Below, one piece after another: positions 1 through 7,925 of a stretch of DNA of 50,879 nucleotides. Source of the DNA: Nocardia caishijiensis NBRC 108228 (lineage in GTDB: Bacteria; Actinomycetota; Actinomycetes; Mycobacteriales; Mycobacteriaceae). The DNA lies in contig NZ_BDBE01000035.1 of NCBI RefSeq assembly GCF_001612825.1, positions 1 to 50,879 of the forward strand, read 5' to 3'. Made by a program: the position numbers and the translations under genes. Every line of letters begins with the position of its first letter. The stretch's first letter is position 1. The notes beneath the pieces were generated by a model. The model did not search any database. It saw nothing but the letters and a program-made list of their open reading frames with translations, and had not been told where the DNA came from.

Positions 1-14
1 ATTCGGGGTGGGTA

Positions 15-358
15 CTCGAGCCCGCCACCTACCGCACTCCCGGCCACCCGGCACTACCGGGGTGCGCTACCTGTCGCATTGCCAGCCACACGGCACCAGA
101 TTCAGTCCGCCATAACCGCAGTCCCCGCCCGACCGCCCTCCAGGGTCGCGCTCGAGTGGCGCTGTGGGGCGGGGAGTGGAGTGTGTTGCGGACCTGAGCG
201 GTCGTGCTGGGTGGCCGGGAGTCAGTGTGGTGGCGCACTCGGGTGGTGCCGGGTGGCCGGGAGTGCGGTAGGTGGTGCAGGGGGGGGCTGGGTGCCCGGT
301 AGGTGGTGCACTCGAGTGGTGGTGGATGGCCGGGGGCGCGGTGACCACTGCACTCCGA
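15..358. repeat. Degenerate GC-rich repeat cluster beside mrx1
   Basis: No convincing gene lies in 1-363. Four imperfect units of about 32-42 bp follow one another from about 201, 243, 285 and 317, built from variants of GGGTGGCCGGGAGT and GGTGGTGCACTCGAG. A fifth unit lies in the opposite orientation at 15-54. The stretch 25-54 is an exact 30-bp reverse complement of 246-275. The cluster sits just 3' of the leftward mrx1 gene and may continue beyond the left edge. Long reading frames here come from the GC bias and resemble no known protein. Confidence 0.7.
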
Positions 359-363
359 TGGGA

Positions 364-621
364 TCAGCTCTGAGCCGCCAAAGCCTGTTTGACCTGCGCC
401 AACGTCGGGTTCGTCGCGGTCGATCCATCCCGATACTTCACCGTCGGCACGACGTGGTTGCCGTTGTTGACGCTTCCGACGAAGTCGGCCGATGCGGGGT
501 CCTCTTCGATGTCGATCACCGTGTAGGTGATGCCTGCCTCGTCGAGCTGGGTCTTGAGGCGGCGGCAGTAGCCGCACCAGGTGGTGGAGTACATCGTCAG
601 GTCAGGGGTTGTTTCGCTCAC
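364..621 (-). CDS. mrx1: Mycoredoxin Mrx1
   Basis: This 85-residue glutaredoxin-like protein is a cytosolic thiol-disulfide reductase. In actinobacteria the family removes mycothiol from mixed disulfides, using mycothiol and its reductase. The active site Cys16-Gly-Tyr-Cys19 is visible (TTWCGYC), followed by the Val-Pro-Thr cis-proline loop near residue 59 and a conserved GSVNNGN stretch. Length and sequence match Rv3198A-type mycoredoxins. It is divergent from uvrD2, with 63 bp between the starts, the same arrangement as in mycobacteria. No -35/-10 pair stands out in the shared gap. The start at 621 gives the usual family length. Confidence 0.93.
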   Translation of the reverse strand: MSETTPDLTMYSTTWCGYCRRLKTQLDEAGITYTVIDIEEDPASADFVGSVNNGNHVVPTVKYRDGSTATNPTLAQVKQALAAQS

Positions 622-684
622 GCGATGTGCAACGTCGTGGATGTCGCTGGTGTTCCGGGCGGGTTCTTGTCGGCGGGCGCTGTC

Positions 685-2841
685 ATGATGGTGCCCGTGT
701 CAGCACTCGATCTCGCCGCCCTCGACCCGGAACAGGCCGCCGCGGTGCGGGCACCGAGGGGACCGGTGTGTGTGCTCGCGGGCGCGGGCACCGGCAAGAC
801 CAGGACCATCACCCATCGCATCGCGCACCTGATCGCGGGCGGTCACGTGAAGGCCGACCAGGTCCTCGCGGTGACGTTCACCGCGCGCGCCGCGGGCGAG
901 ATGCGCGGCAGGTTACGGGCGATGGGTCTCGGTGGCGATGCGGGGCAGGTGCAGGCACGGACCTTCCACGCGGCGGCGCTGCGGCAACTGCGGTACTTCT
1001 GGCCGCAGGTCGTCGGCGATGTGCCGTGGCGCTTGCTCGACAGCAAGTTCCCTGTCGTCGCGCAGGCCGCCCACCGGGCGGGGTTGGGCAGCTCGACGGA
1101 GCTGATCCGCGACCTGCTCAGCGAGATCGAATGGGCCAAGGCCTCGCTGATCGCCCCGGAGGACTATCCGGCCGCGGCCGCGAAGCACCACCGCGACGCC
1201 CCGGTGGAGGTCACCCGCGTGGCCCAGGTCTACGCCGGGTACGAGTCGGCGAAGACCTCCGCCGATGGCCTGCTGCTGGACTTCGACGACCTGCTGCTGC
1301 ACACCGCCGCCGCGCTCGAGGACTACCCGGCGGTCGCCGACGAATTCCGTGGCCGCTACCGCAGTTTCGTCGTCGACGAGTACCAGGACGTCACGCCGTT
1401 GCAGCAGCGGGTGCTCGACGCCTGGCTCGGCGAACGCGACGACCTCACCGTCGTCGGCGACGCCAACCAGACCATCTACTCCTTCACCGGCGCCACCCCG
1501 AACTACCTGCTCGACTTCTCCCGCCGCTTCCCCGACGCCACCGTCATCCGGCTCGAACGCGACTACCGCTCCACTCCGCAGGTGGTGTCGCTGGCCAACC
1601 GGGTGATCGGCGCCGCGCGCGGCCGCATCGCGGGCACCCGGCTCGCGCTCGTCGGTCAGCGTCCCGACGGCCCGGAACCCGAATTCGCCGAGTACCCCGA
1701 CGTGCCCGCCGAGGCCGCGGCCGTCGCGGGCAAGATCAAGTCATTGATCGCCGCGGGCACACCGGCGGCCGAGATCGCGGTCCTCTACCGGATCAATGCC
1801 CAGTCCGAACCGTTCGAACAGGCGCTGGGGTCCCGTGGCATCCCGTTCCAGGTGCGTGGCGGCGAAGGGTTCTTCCAGCGGCCGGAGATACGCCAGGCGG
1901 TTCAGAAGCTGCGCCACGCCGACACCCGCGACGACCTACCCGACGCGGCGCGCAGCGGTGGCGGGCTCATCACACTGGTACGGGCCGAGCTGGCGTCGGT
2001 CGGGCTCACCGCCGAGGAACCGGCGGGCGCCCAGGCCAAGGAACGCTGGTCCGCGCTGCTCGCGCTGGTACAGCTCACCGAGGAACTTGTCGGCCACGAC
2101 CCGGAGATCGACCTCACCGGTCTGCTTCGCGAGCTGGCCACCCGCGCCAAGGCCAAACACCCCCCGACGGTCGAAGGCGTCACGCTGGCGTCGCTGCATG
2201 CCGCCAAGGGTTTGGAATGGGATGCGGTGTTCCTCGTCGGCGTCAGCGACGGCACGCTCCCGATCCAGCACGTGCTCGGCGACGACGGCAGCCCGTCCGA
2301 CCAGGCGGGTCTCGAAGAGGAACGTCGGCTGCTCTACGTGGGCGTCACTCGCGCGCGCGAGCATCTCGCCGTCTCGTGGTCGCTGGCCCGCGCCGAGGGC
2401 GGCCGACGGGTACGCAGGCGGTCCCGGTTCCTCACCGGTCTCGTCCCCGACGACTCGCCCGCCTCGCGCATCGCCGCAACGGCCACGGGCCCCAAGGACG
2501 CCGACGGCAAACGCCCACTGTGCCGGGTCTGCGCGAAACCGCTGATCGGCACCTACGCCTCCATGCTCGGCCGCTGTCGACGTTGCCCGGCCGAACTCGA
2601 CGCCGAACTGCTCGCGGCCCTGCAGGAGTGGCGCGCGGAGAAGGCCGAGGTGCTGCGGGTGCGCGATTTCGTGGTGTTCACCGATACCACCCTCACCGCG
2701 ATCGCCGAACAACTCCCCGCCGACGACAAGGGGCTGGCGGCGATCGCGGGCATCGGCCCGAAGAAGATCGAACAGTACGGCGCCGACGTACTCGCGATCG
2801 TCGCGTCACGGATGCGGGCCAAGACACAAAACCGCAGGTAG
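685..2841 (+). CDS. uvrD2: ATP-dependent DNA helicase UvrD2
   Basis: A superfamily 1A 3'-5' DNA helicase of about 718 residues. It carries Walker A GAGTGKT (about residues 33-39), Walker B/motif II DEYQD near 231, and motif VI in LLYVGVTRAREH. After the helicase core come a tetracysteine segment (CRVC near 613, then CRRC) and an HRDC domain at about 636-705; both are hallmarks of mycobacterial UvrD2. It acts in DNA repair or replication in the cytosol. The frame is open far upstream, but homology begins around 697. ATG 685, ATG 688, GTG 691 and GTG 697 are all possible because no good ribosome site decides. The stop codon abuts the whiB7 promoter, so no uvrD2 terminator is visible. Confidence 0.94.
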   Translation: MMVPVSALDLAALDPEQAAAVRAPRGPVCVLAGAGTGKTRTITHRIAHLIAGGHVKADQVLAVTFTARAAGEMRGRLRAMGLGGDAGQVQARTFHAAALRQLRYFWPQVVGDVPWRLLDSKFPVVAQAAHRAGLGSSTELIRDLLSEIEWAKASLIAPEDYPAAAAKHHRDAPVEVTRVAQVYAGYESAKTSADGLLLDFDDLLLHTAAALEDYPAVADEFRGRYRSFVVDEYQDVTPLQQRVLDAWLGERDDLTVVGDANQTIYSFTGATPNYLLDFSRRFPDATVIRLERDYRSTPQVVSLANRVIGAARGRIAGTRLALVGQRPDGPEPEFAEYPDVPAEAAAVAGKIKSLIAAGTPAAEIAVLYRINAQSEPFEQALGSRGIPFQVRGGEGFFQRPEIRQAVQKLRHADTRDDLPDAARSGGGLITLVRAELASVGLTAEEPAGAQAKERWSALLALVQLTEELVGHDPEIDLTGLLRELATRAKAKHPPTVEGVTLASLHAAKGLEWDAVFLVGVSDGTLPIQHVLGDDGSPSDQAGLEEERRLLYVGVTRAREHLAVSWSLARAEGGRRVRRRSRFLTGLVPDDSPASRIAATATGPKDADGKRPLCRVCAKPLIGTYASMLGRCRRCPAELDAELLAALQEWRAEKAEVLRVRDFVVFTDTTLTAIAEQLPADDKGLAAIAGIGPKKIEQYGADVLAIVASRMRAKTQNRR

Positions 2842-2878
2842 AAAATAGGTTGTCCGGTTATCGATCTTTGCCTATGGT
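2842..2878 (+). promoter_or_regulatory. whiB7 promoter with WhiB7-type AT-rich box
   Basis: Immediately after the uvrD2 stop come AAAATA (2842-2847), GG, then -35 TTGTCC (2850-2855), a 17-bp spacer and -10 TATGGT (2873-2878). In mycobacteria WhiB7 binds sigma-A and docks its AT-hook on an AT-rich patch just upstream of the -35, driving its own gene. This arrangement matches, so autoregulation is inferred. Transcription would start near 2885, giving a leader of about 535 nt. Confidence 0.75.
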
Positions 2879-2951
2879 GGACAGCACGCACCGAGAGTGA
2901 TCTCGACGCGTGGAAACTATCAGCACACGAGTTCAGGAGGGAGGCAGTCAG

Positions 2952-3284
2952 ATGAACAACAACACCGCATTCGTCGCGATGGGCAATCGCGACCTGGTGA
3001 ACGAATTCATGGTGTCCGCCTCCCGGGGGGTCCTCGCTCTGCAGGGGACCGGTCTGTCCGGCGTCGATACCAAAGCTGTCCCGATGACTGTCGTGCATCA
3101 GCACAGCCCTGTTCGTCTCCAGGACAAGCCCATTGTGGGTTGGCAGCCGACCGCCGTTCCGGCATCGGCAGACACGTTCGCCGATGAGGCCGGATACGCA
3201 CCGGCAATTTTCGGCGGCGCAACCCGCCTCCGCGTCCGCCCAGCGACCGTGCTCAGGTCTCGACACAGATGTCGAACTAGGTAG
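2952..3284 (+). CDS. Upstream ORF in the whiB7 leader (110 codons)
   Basis: This ORF has a strong ribosome site, AGGAGGGA at 2935-2942, nine bases before ATG 2952. It encodes 110 residues beginning MNNNTAFVAMGN and ending in an Arg-rich tail. I recognise no domain. Its TAG stop (3282-3284) lies inside a hairpin (3277-3298), 21 nt before the terminator stem that precedes whiB7. By analogy with whiB7/wblC leaders, where translation of a leader ORF controls termination, its translation probably sets read-through into whiB7. It could also be a functional small protein: its length is unusual for a pure leader peptide. The reading frame differs from that of whiB7. Confidence 0.6.
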   Translation: MNNNTAFVAMGNRDLVNEFMVSASRGVLALQGTGLSGVDTKAVPMTVVHQHSPVRLQDKPIVGWQPTAVPASADTFADEAGYAPAIFGGATRLRVRPATVLRSRHRCRTR

Positions 3285-3298
3285 GAATTCCTCCCTAG
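3277..3298 (+). promoter_or_regulatory. Hairpin over the upstream ORF stop codon
   Basis: CTAGGTAGG (3277-3285) pairs with CCTCCCTAG (3290-3298) around a 4-nt AATT loop, with one T·C mismatch. The upstream ORF stop TAG (3282-3284) lies in the 5' arm, so a ribosome reaching or stalling at the stop would melt the hairpin. This suggests a role in setting the attenuator fold. Confidence 0.5.
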
Positions 3299-3305
3299 AC
3301 CTCCT

Positions 3306-3346
3306 GGCCACGGATCGCGAGAAGCGAAATCCGTGGCCATTGTTTT
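3306..3346 (+). terminator. Intrinsic terminator/attenuator before whiB7
   Basis: GGCCACGGAT (3306-3315) pairs perfectly with ATCCGTGGCC (3329-3338). A smaller CGC/GCG stem sits inside the loop, and ATTGTTTT (3339-3346) follows. It lies 75 nt before the whiB7 start and after the upstream ORF, so it should stop most leader transcripts unless antitermination occurs. Such attenuators are established for whiB7-type genes. Confidence 0.85.
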
Positions 3347-3420
3347 CGGCTCCTCAGCCGCAGGCTCCGGGTTCGCACACCGAACACCACGACCGCTGCA
3401 ACGAGCTGAAGGAGAACGAC

Positions 3421-3747
3421 GTGTTCACCGCCCAGGACTGGCCGACGGCCACTACTGACGTGACATGCCGAACCGTGGCGCAGACCCCTCGCGTCCGTGA
3501 GGTCACCACCAAGACCCTGCCCTGCCGGGCCGGAAACCCCGATCTGTGGTTCGCCGAGAGCCCCACCGATCTCGAGCAGGCCAAGCAGCTGTGCGCCTCC
3601 TGCCCGATCCGTAAGGGCTGCCTGACGGCGGCCATCGACCGCGCCGAGCCGTGGGGCGTCTGGGGCGGTGAGATCTTCGACCAGGGTGTCGTGATCGCCC
3701 GCAAGCGCCCGCGTGGTCGCCCGCGCAAGGTCGCGATCCCGGCATGA
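3421..3747 (+). CDS. whiB7: WhiB7 redox-sensing transcriptional activator
   Basis: A 108-residue Wbl protein, the activator of intrinsic antibiotic-resistance genes in actinobacteria; it works by binding sigma-A region 4 and DNA. Iron-sulfur cluster ligands are Cys35, Cys58, Cys61 and Cys67 (C-x22-C-x2-C-x5-C). The GVWGG turn is at 79-83 and the AT-hook RGRPRK at 98-103, which singles out WhiB7 among Wbl proteins. GTG 3421 is chosen because AAGGAGAA lies just upstream and the N-terminus aligns with the family. The frame stays open further upstream, but that part crosses the terminator. Expression is probably controlled by its own product and by the leader attenuator. A terminator follows at 3850. 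Confidence 0.96.
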   Translation: MFTAQDWPTATTDVTCRTVAQTPRVREVTTKTLPCRAGNPDLWFAESPTDLEQAKQLCASCPIRKGCLTAAIDRAEPWGVWGGEIFDQGVVIARKRPRGRPRKVAIPA

Positions 3748-3849
3748 GCGGACAGCGGCCGGAGGCGGCAGCGGAGCGTAACCACGCAGGCCGCCCGCGC
3801 ATGCCGCACGAACACCGCATGAACCCGGGAAAAGGGTTGTATCGCAAGC

Positions 3850-3886
3850 GAACCGCTCACCGCGCGTCGGTGGGCGGTTCGTTTGT
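3850..3886 (+). terminator. Terminator downstream of whiB7
   Basis: A 13-bp stem, GAACCGCTCACCG (3850-3862) with 3868-3880, contains one G·U pair. It has a 5-nt loop and is followed by GTTTGT. It ends the whiB7 transcript before the convergent kinase gene. Confidence 0.85.
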
Positions 3887-3896
3887 CTCGGTGTGG

Positions 3897-5249
3897 CTAG
3901 GAGGCCCGTTCGGCGGGGAAGCCGGGCACCCAGGTGCGGACCAGGTTCATGAAACCGAGTTCCGCGTCGAGCTGGGCGAGGATGCCGACCGAGCCGCCGA
4001 GTACCCGGAAGATCATCAGGTGTTCCGGCGGAAGTTGTAGCGCCCGAGCGGTTTTCATCTCGGGGCTGGACAATTCCGACGCCTTGCCCGCCACCTGTTG
4101 CAGCCAGGTGCGGGTGAAATGGAACGAATCGGTGCGGATCGGGTCACTGAACGGACGCAGGTAGGCCCCGATCTCCTCGGGGGTGACGGTGCGGCCCGGG
4201 ATCACCCAGCCGTGCTCGTAGAGCAGCCGGGTGAGGGCATCGTGGTCTTCGGCGACAGCCAGCGCCAGCATCTCACCGAGAACGCGGGGGAAACCGTCGG
4301 GCATCGGCGCGCAGGCACCGAAATCGAGGACGGCCAGCTTGCCGTCGGCGGCCACGAGGAAGTTGCCCGGGTGGGGATCGCTGTGCAGCAGACCGACCAG
4401 CTCGGGTGAGGAGAAGTGGAAGACCCCCATCAGCTCCGCGATCCGATTGCGCTGCGCGCGTGTGCCTTCCGGGTCCTGCGCACCCGCGGCGATGAGCGCC
4501 GAGATCGGCGTGCCCTCCAGCCATTCGGTGACGATCACCTTGGGCGTGCTCGCGAAGACCTTGGGGATCGCGATATGGGGGTGCCCGTCGAAGGCAGCGG
4601 CGAAGCGGCGCTGGTTGCCCGCCTCGATGCGATAGTCGAGTTCGTCCTCGGTGCGCTCGGTGATCTCGGCGAGCAGCGGCTTCACGTCGACGCCGGGGAT
4701 CACCGACGAGAACAGCCCCGTCATCCGCGACAGTGTCTTCAGATCCGCGCGCAGCGCCTCGTCGGCACCGGGATACTGCACCTTCACCGCCACCGCGCGC
4801 CCGTCGGACCACACCGCGCGATGCACCTGGCCGATGCTGGCCGACGCGGCGGGAGTGTCGTCGAAGGACTGGAAACGATCACGCCACTTGGTTCCGAGCT
4901 GCTGGTCGAGCACCCGGTGCACCTTGTCGATGGGCATCGGCGGCGCGGCTGCCTGCAGCTTGGTGAGGGCATCGCGATAGTGCTCGCCGAATTCCTCGGG
5001 CACGGCGGCTTCCATCACACTGAGCGCCTGGCCGAACTTCATCGCGCCGCCCTTGAGCTCACCGAGCACGGTGAAAAGTTGTTCGGCGGCCTTCTGGTTC
5101 AACCCGGCGTTGATCTGCTGCTTGTCACCCCCGACGAGCTTCTTGCCGAACCCGACGGCGGCTCGCCCAGCGATGCCGAGCGGAATTTTGGCCAACTTGG
5201 CATTGCGGCTGGAGCTGCGGCGCACGATCTCGGACACGCTACCCATCAT
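3897..5249 (-). CDS. ABC1/UbiB-family atypical kinase (Rv3197-like)
   Basis: About 450 residues of the ABC1/ADCK/UbiB atypical kinase family. Visible signs are the KxGQ-type segment KFGQALSVME near the N-terminus, ASIGQVHRAV as the Ala-rich nucleotide loop, VAVKVQYPG with the catalytic lysine, HSDPHPGNFL as catalytic loop and VLDFGACAPM as the metal-binding DFG. It matches Rv3197, which stands beside whiB7 in mycobacteria and has been linked to macrolide tolerance within the WhiB7 regulon. Adjacent ATGs at 5249 and 5246 both fit. The frame runs further upstream, but that part overlaps the preceding gene and lacks homology. It follows the Rv3196-like gene by 46 bp, probably in one operon. Confidence 0.88.
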   Translation of the reverse strand: MMGSVSEIVRRSSSRNAKLAKIPLGIAGRAAVGFGKKLVGGDKQQINAGLNQKAAEQLFTVLGELKGGAMKFGQALSVMEAAVPEEFGEHYRDALTKLQAAAPPMPIDKVHRVLDQQLGTKWRDRFQSFDDTPAASASIGQVHRAVWSDGRAVAVKVQYPGADEALRADLKTLSRMTGLFSSVIPGVDVKPLLAEITERTEDELDYRIEAGNQRRFAAAFDGHPHIAIPKVFASTPKVIVTEWLEGTPISALIAAGAQDPEGTRAQRNRIAELMGVFHFSSPELVGLLHSDPHPGNFLVAADGKLAVLDFGACAPMPDGFPRVLGEMLALAVAEDHDALTRLLYEHGWVIPGRTVTPEEIGAYLRPFSDPIRTDSFHFTRTWLQQVAGKASELSSPEMKTARALQLPPEHLMIFRVLGGSVGILAQLDAELGFMNLVRTWVPGFPAERAS

Positions 5250-5295
5250 GGCCGAACCTGCGGGCGCTGTGCCATGGGAATGCTCACACCGGCGA

Positions 5296-6171
5296 TCATC
5301 GAGCCACCTCCGCGTGGTGACCGGCCAATGTCCGGCAGCCGCATTCCGGGTGCGGTCGCCACGGCCTGCGGCGCAGTTCGTGCGAGTCGAGATCGAGTTC
5401 CAGCGTCGCGTCCAGGGTGGCGGGGCGTCGTCGTGGTGAGCACGCGACGATGGCTTCCAGTTCGCCGAGGGTGAGCGCGGTGGTCGCCGCCACGCCCGCG
5501 GGGGAGGCGTGCCCGGTGCGGCCGAGCAACTGCGCGGCCAGATGCGGCCAGTCTTGGTCGAGACCGGCGCGGGTGAGGTCCGCGCAGCGCAGGCAGCTGG
5601 TCTGACCGGGCAGGACGAGCGGGCCGACGACACCGATGCCGTCGCGCACCCGCACCTGCAGGTGCGGCATCCGGCGCAACACCAGGTCGACCGACAGTCG
5701 CGGGTCGATCATCAGCGCGTCGGTGAGCACGACCAGATCGCAACCGGGCGCGCCGACCACCACCTCGGGCCGGAACACGCGTGACCGGGTGGGCCGAAAG
5801 CCCATGCGGCGCAGCCCGATCGTCACCGCGTCCGAGAGCGGTCCGAGGCCGTGCACGGTGATCGAGCGGATCTTCGCCTGTTTGCGCTCGGGTTGCAGAA
5901 GCAGCCCGGCCCGATCGATGGCGGCCAGCAGGGCGTCGGTGCGATCGGGGGAGATGCCGAATTCCCCGGCACGCCAGATGATCTGGGGGCGCGACTGCAG
6001 ACCGTCGAGCAGTCGGAGGAAGGCGAGCACCGTTGCGGTGTCGAGCTCGGTGGTCTCCAGGACGAGCGCGCGTTCGGGGTCCCAGCCCAGTTGCACCGTG
6101 CCCGAGGGTCGGACCAGGGTGGTCACCCTCGGGTGCAGCATCGGGCCGCGCAGTGGTGTTGTGGTCGTCAT
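5296..6171 (-). CDS. Rv3196-like protein, ThiF/cyclodehydratase-like
   Basis: A 291-residue protein corresponding in position and character to Rv3196. The middle has a Rossmann-like stretch (ITVHGLGPLSDAVTIGL) and later SCLRCADL and ECGCRTL, cysteine pairs like the structural zinc site of E1/ThiF and cyclodehydratase-related proteins. The first 120 residues resemble a small winged domain, as in leader-peptide-binding parts of thiazole/oxazole peptide synthetases. No precursor peptide is visible nearby. ATG 6171 is chosen from the MTTTTPLRGP N-terminus. It leads a two-gene unit with the ABC1 kinase. The substrate is unknown. Confidence 0.72.
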   Translation of the reverse strand: MTTTTPLRGPMLHPRVTTLVRPSGTVQLGWDPERALVLETTELDTATVLAFLRLLDGLQSRPQIIWRAGEFGISPDRTDALLAAIDRAGLLLQPERKQAKIRSITVHGLGPLSDAVTIGLRRMGFRPTRSRVFRPEVVVGAPGCDLVVLTDALMIDPRLSVDLVLRRMPHLQVRVRDGIGVVGPLVLPGQTSCLRCADLTRAGLDQDWPHLAAQLLGRTGHASPAGVAATTALTLGELEAIVACSPRRRPATLDATLELDLDSHELRRRPWRPHPECGCRTLAGHHAEVAR

Positions 6172-6221
6172 GTCGGAAGTATCGGCGACCGGGTGGGCCC
6201 ACCCGGCGCCCGAAAGCCTGG

Positions 6222-6230
6222 TTATCCACA
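6222..6230 (+). other. Perfect DnaA-box sequence TTATCCACA
   Basis: TTATCCACA matches the classical DnaA box exactly and lies about 50 bp upstream of the Rv3196-like gene start. It is a single copy, so this is not an origin. It could couple the operon to DnaA or titrate the protein, or be chance. Confidence 0.4.
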
Positions 6231-6380
6231 GGTTTTGGGCGTGTCGCATGCGCGATCTCGTCTTGTGAACAGCCGATGTTCCGCCCGTCGTCCCGGCGAT
6301 TCGAGACGGCGCCGCGCCGAAAAGCCGTGTCGCGGGACCACCGGGGGAAAGTTTTTCACCACCGGTGGTCGCGCGGGCGG

Positions 6381-7799
6381 TCAGGAACGGTCGCTGTCCG
6401 GGTCGTCGCTGGTCTCGTCGGACTTCTTCTCACCCTGCTGCGCCTGATCGCGCTCGCGGGCCTCGGTCTCGGCCAGCTGGGCCAGCGGGTCGTCGAAAGC
6501 GCCTGTGCCACCACCGATCACGGAGTCGATGAAACCGGCGGGGGAGTCGAGGTCGGTGGAATCGGGCAGCAGATCCGGGTGCGCCCACACGCCGTCGCGG
6601 CGTTCCATGCCCGCGTCGTCGGTGAGTCGGCGCCACAGCGCCGAGGCCTCGCGCACCTTGCGCGGACGCAGTTCGAGTCCGACCAGTGTCGCGAAGGTCT
6701 GCTCGGCGGGCCCACCGGTCGCCCGGCGGCGCCGCAGCGTCTCCGACAGCGCCGTCGCACCGGGCAACCGCTCGCCGACCGCGTCGGTGACCACCACGTC
6801 GACCCAGCCCTCGATCAGCGCGAGCAGTGTTTCCAGCCGTTCCAGCGCGGCCTTCTGCTCAGGCGTGGTCTGCGGTTCGAAGGTGCCCTGCGAGAGCAAT
6901 TCCTCCAGCTTGGACGGATCGCTCAGCATCATCGGATCGATGTTCTGGGCGGCGTCCTCCAGCGCGGAGAAATCCATCTTGATGCCGCGTGCATAGGCTT
7001 CGACCGCGCCGAGCACCTGCTGACGCAGCCACGGCACATGCGCGAACAGGCGCTGATGGGCGGCCTCGCGCGCGGCGAGGAACACCATGATCTCGCTCTC
7101 GGGCTGCTCGAGTCCCTCGCTGAAGGCGGCGATGGCGCTCGGCAGCAGTGCGGCGGTACCGGCCGGGCCGAGCGGCAGACCGATATCGGTCGAGGTGAGC
7201 ACCTCCTTGGCCAGCTGGCCGAGTGCCTGGCCGAGCTGCGAACCGAACGCCAGCCCACCCATCTGACCGAGCATGCCGACCATCGGCCCGGCGAACTGCT
7301 TGGCCTCCTCGGGCAGCTGCGCGGTCCACATGCCCGAGATCTGCTCGGCCACCGGATCGCACAGCCGCTTCCAGGTGGGCAGCGTCTCCTCGATCCAGTC
7401 GTTGGCCGTCCACCCCACGGTCTTGTTCGCGCCCGCGGGGAGCACGGTCGCGCCGTCGAGCCACAGTTCGGCCAGGTGCGCCGCGTCCGCGACGGCGGAC
7501 GACGTCTTCGCGGCGATCGGCGCCACGGAGGACCCGAGCTGCTGGCGGGCCAGGCGCTTGGCCACGTCGTAGTTGACCGGGCCGGACTGCCCGCCACCCG
7601 GCGCACCGCCCTGGCTCATGCCGCTGATCATCTGACCGAGCTGGGTCAGCATCTGACCAAGCTGCGACGGGTCGAACCCACCCGTACCGCCCGCCCCGAA
7701 ACCGAACGGATCCGATCCGGCGGGTCCGTTCGCCTCGTCGCGACGCTTACCGGACTCGTCGTCGTCGCGGTTCGAGAAGCCGAAGGGGAGATCGCTCAT
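6381..7799 (-). CDS. DUF2342 zinc-dependent metalloprotease-like protein (Rv3195-like)
   Basis: A 472-residue member of the actinobacterial DUF2342 family, annotated as putative zinc-dependent hydrolases. The N-terminal ~70 residues are Gly/Gln-rich low complexity (FGFGAGG, SQLGQMLTQLGQM). The conserved core includes MVFLAAREAAHQRLF, where Glu and His are the likely functional residues; no HExxH motif is present. The C-terminus is acidic and charged. ATG 7799 (MSDLPFGF) is the natural start; the longer open frame upstream is antisense to the Lon gene. It is divergent from the PDZ/Lon protease gene, as in mycobacteria. The substrate is unknown. Confidence 0.85.
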   Translation of the reverse strand: MSDLPFGFSNRDDDESGKRRDEANGPAGSDPFGFGAGGTGGFDPSQLGQMLTQLGQMISGMSQGGAPGGGQSGPVNYDVAKRLARQQLGSSVAPIAAKTSSAVADAAHLAELWLDGATVLPAGANKTVGWTANDWIEETLPTWKRLCDPVAEQISGMWTAQLPEEAKQFAGPMVGMLGQMGGLAFGSQLGQALGQLAKEVLTSTDIGLPLGPAGTAALLPSAIAAFSEGLEQPESEIMVFLAAREAAHQRLFAHVPWLRQQVLGAVEAYARGIKMDFSALEDAAQNIDPMMLSDPSKLEELLSQGTFEPQTTPEQKAALERLETLLALIEGWVDVVVTDAVGERLPGATALSETLRRRRATGGPAEQTFATLVGLELRPRKVREASALWRRLTDDAGMERRDGVWAHPDLLPDSTDLDSPAGFIDSVIGGGTGAFDDPLAQLAETEARERDQAQQGEKKSDETSDDPDSDRS

Positions 7800-7925
7800 G
7801 CCTCTTACGTTACGCGGGACCTGCCGGTCCACGGTGTTCGCGCTTCGCGAAATCCTCGGCACGGCCGGTGGCGCAAATGCGTGCCGTGCCGTCACGCGCG
7901 GGCGGTGATCACTACTGTGGTCCGA

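Noticed and set aside
15..358. CRISPR array
   Set aside because: Units are degenerate, of uneven length, without regular unique spacers, and no cas genes are present.
609..2900. Long Arg/Pro-rich open frame overlapping uvrD2
   Set aside because: Shadow of uvrD2 in another frame; composition is typical of GC-rich out-of-frame translation.
3133..3420. N-terminal extension of whiB7 from an upstream ATG
   Set aside because: It would read through the terminator hairpin and lacks a ribosome site; GTG 3421 has AAGGAG and matches the family.
6222..6230. Replication origin based on the DnaA box
   Set aside because: A single box without an AT-rich region or dnaA/dnaN neighbours is not an origin.
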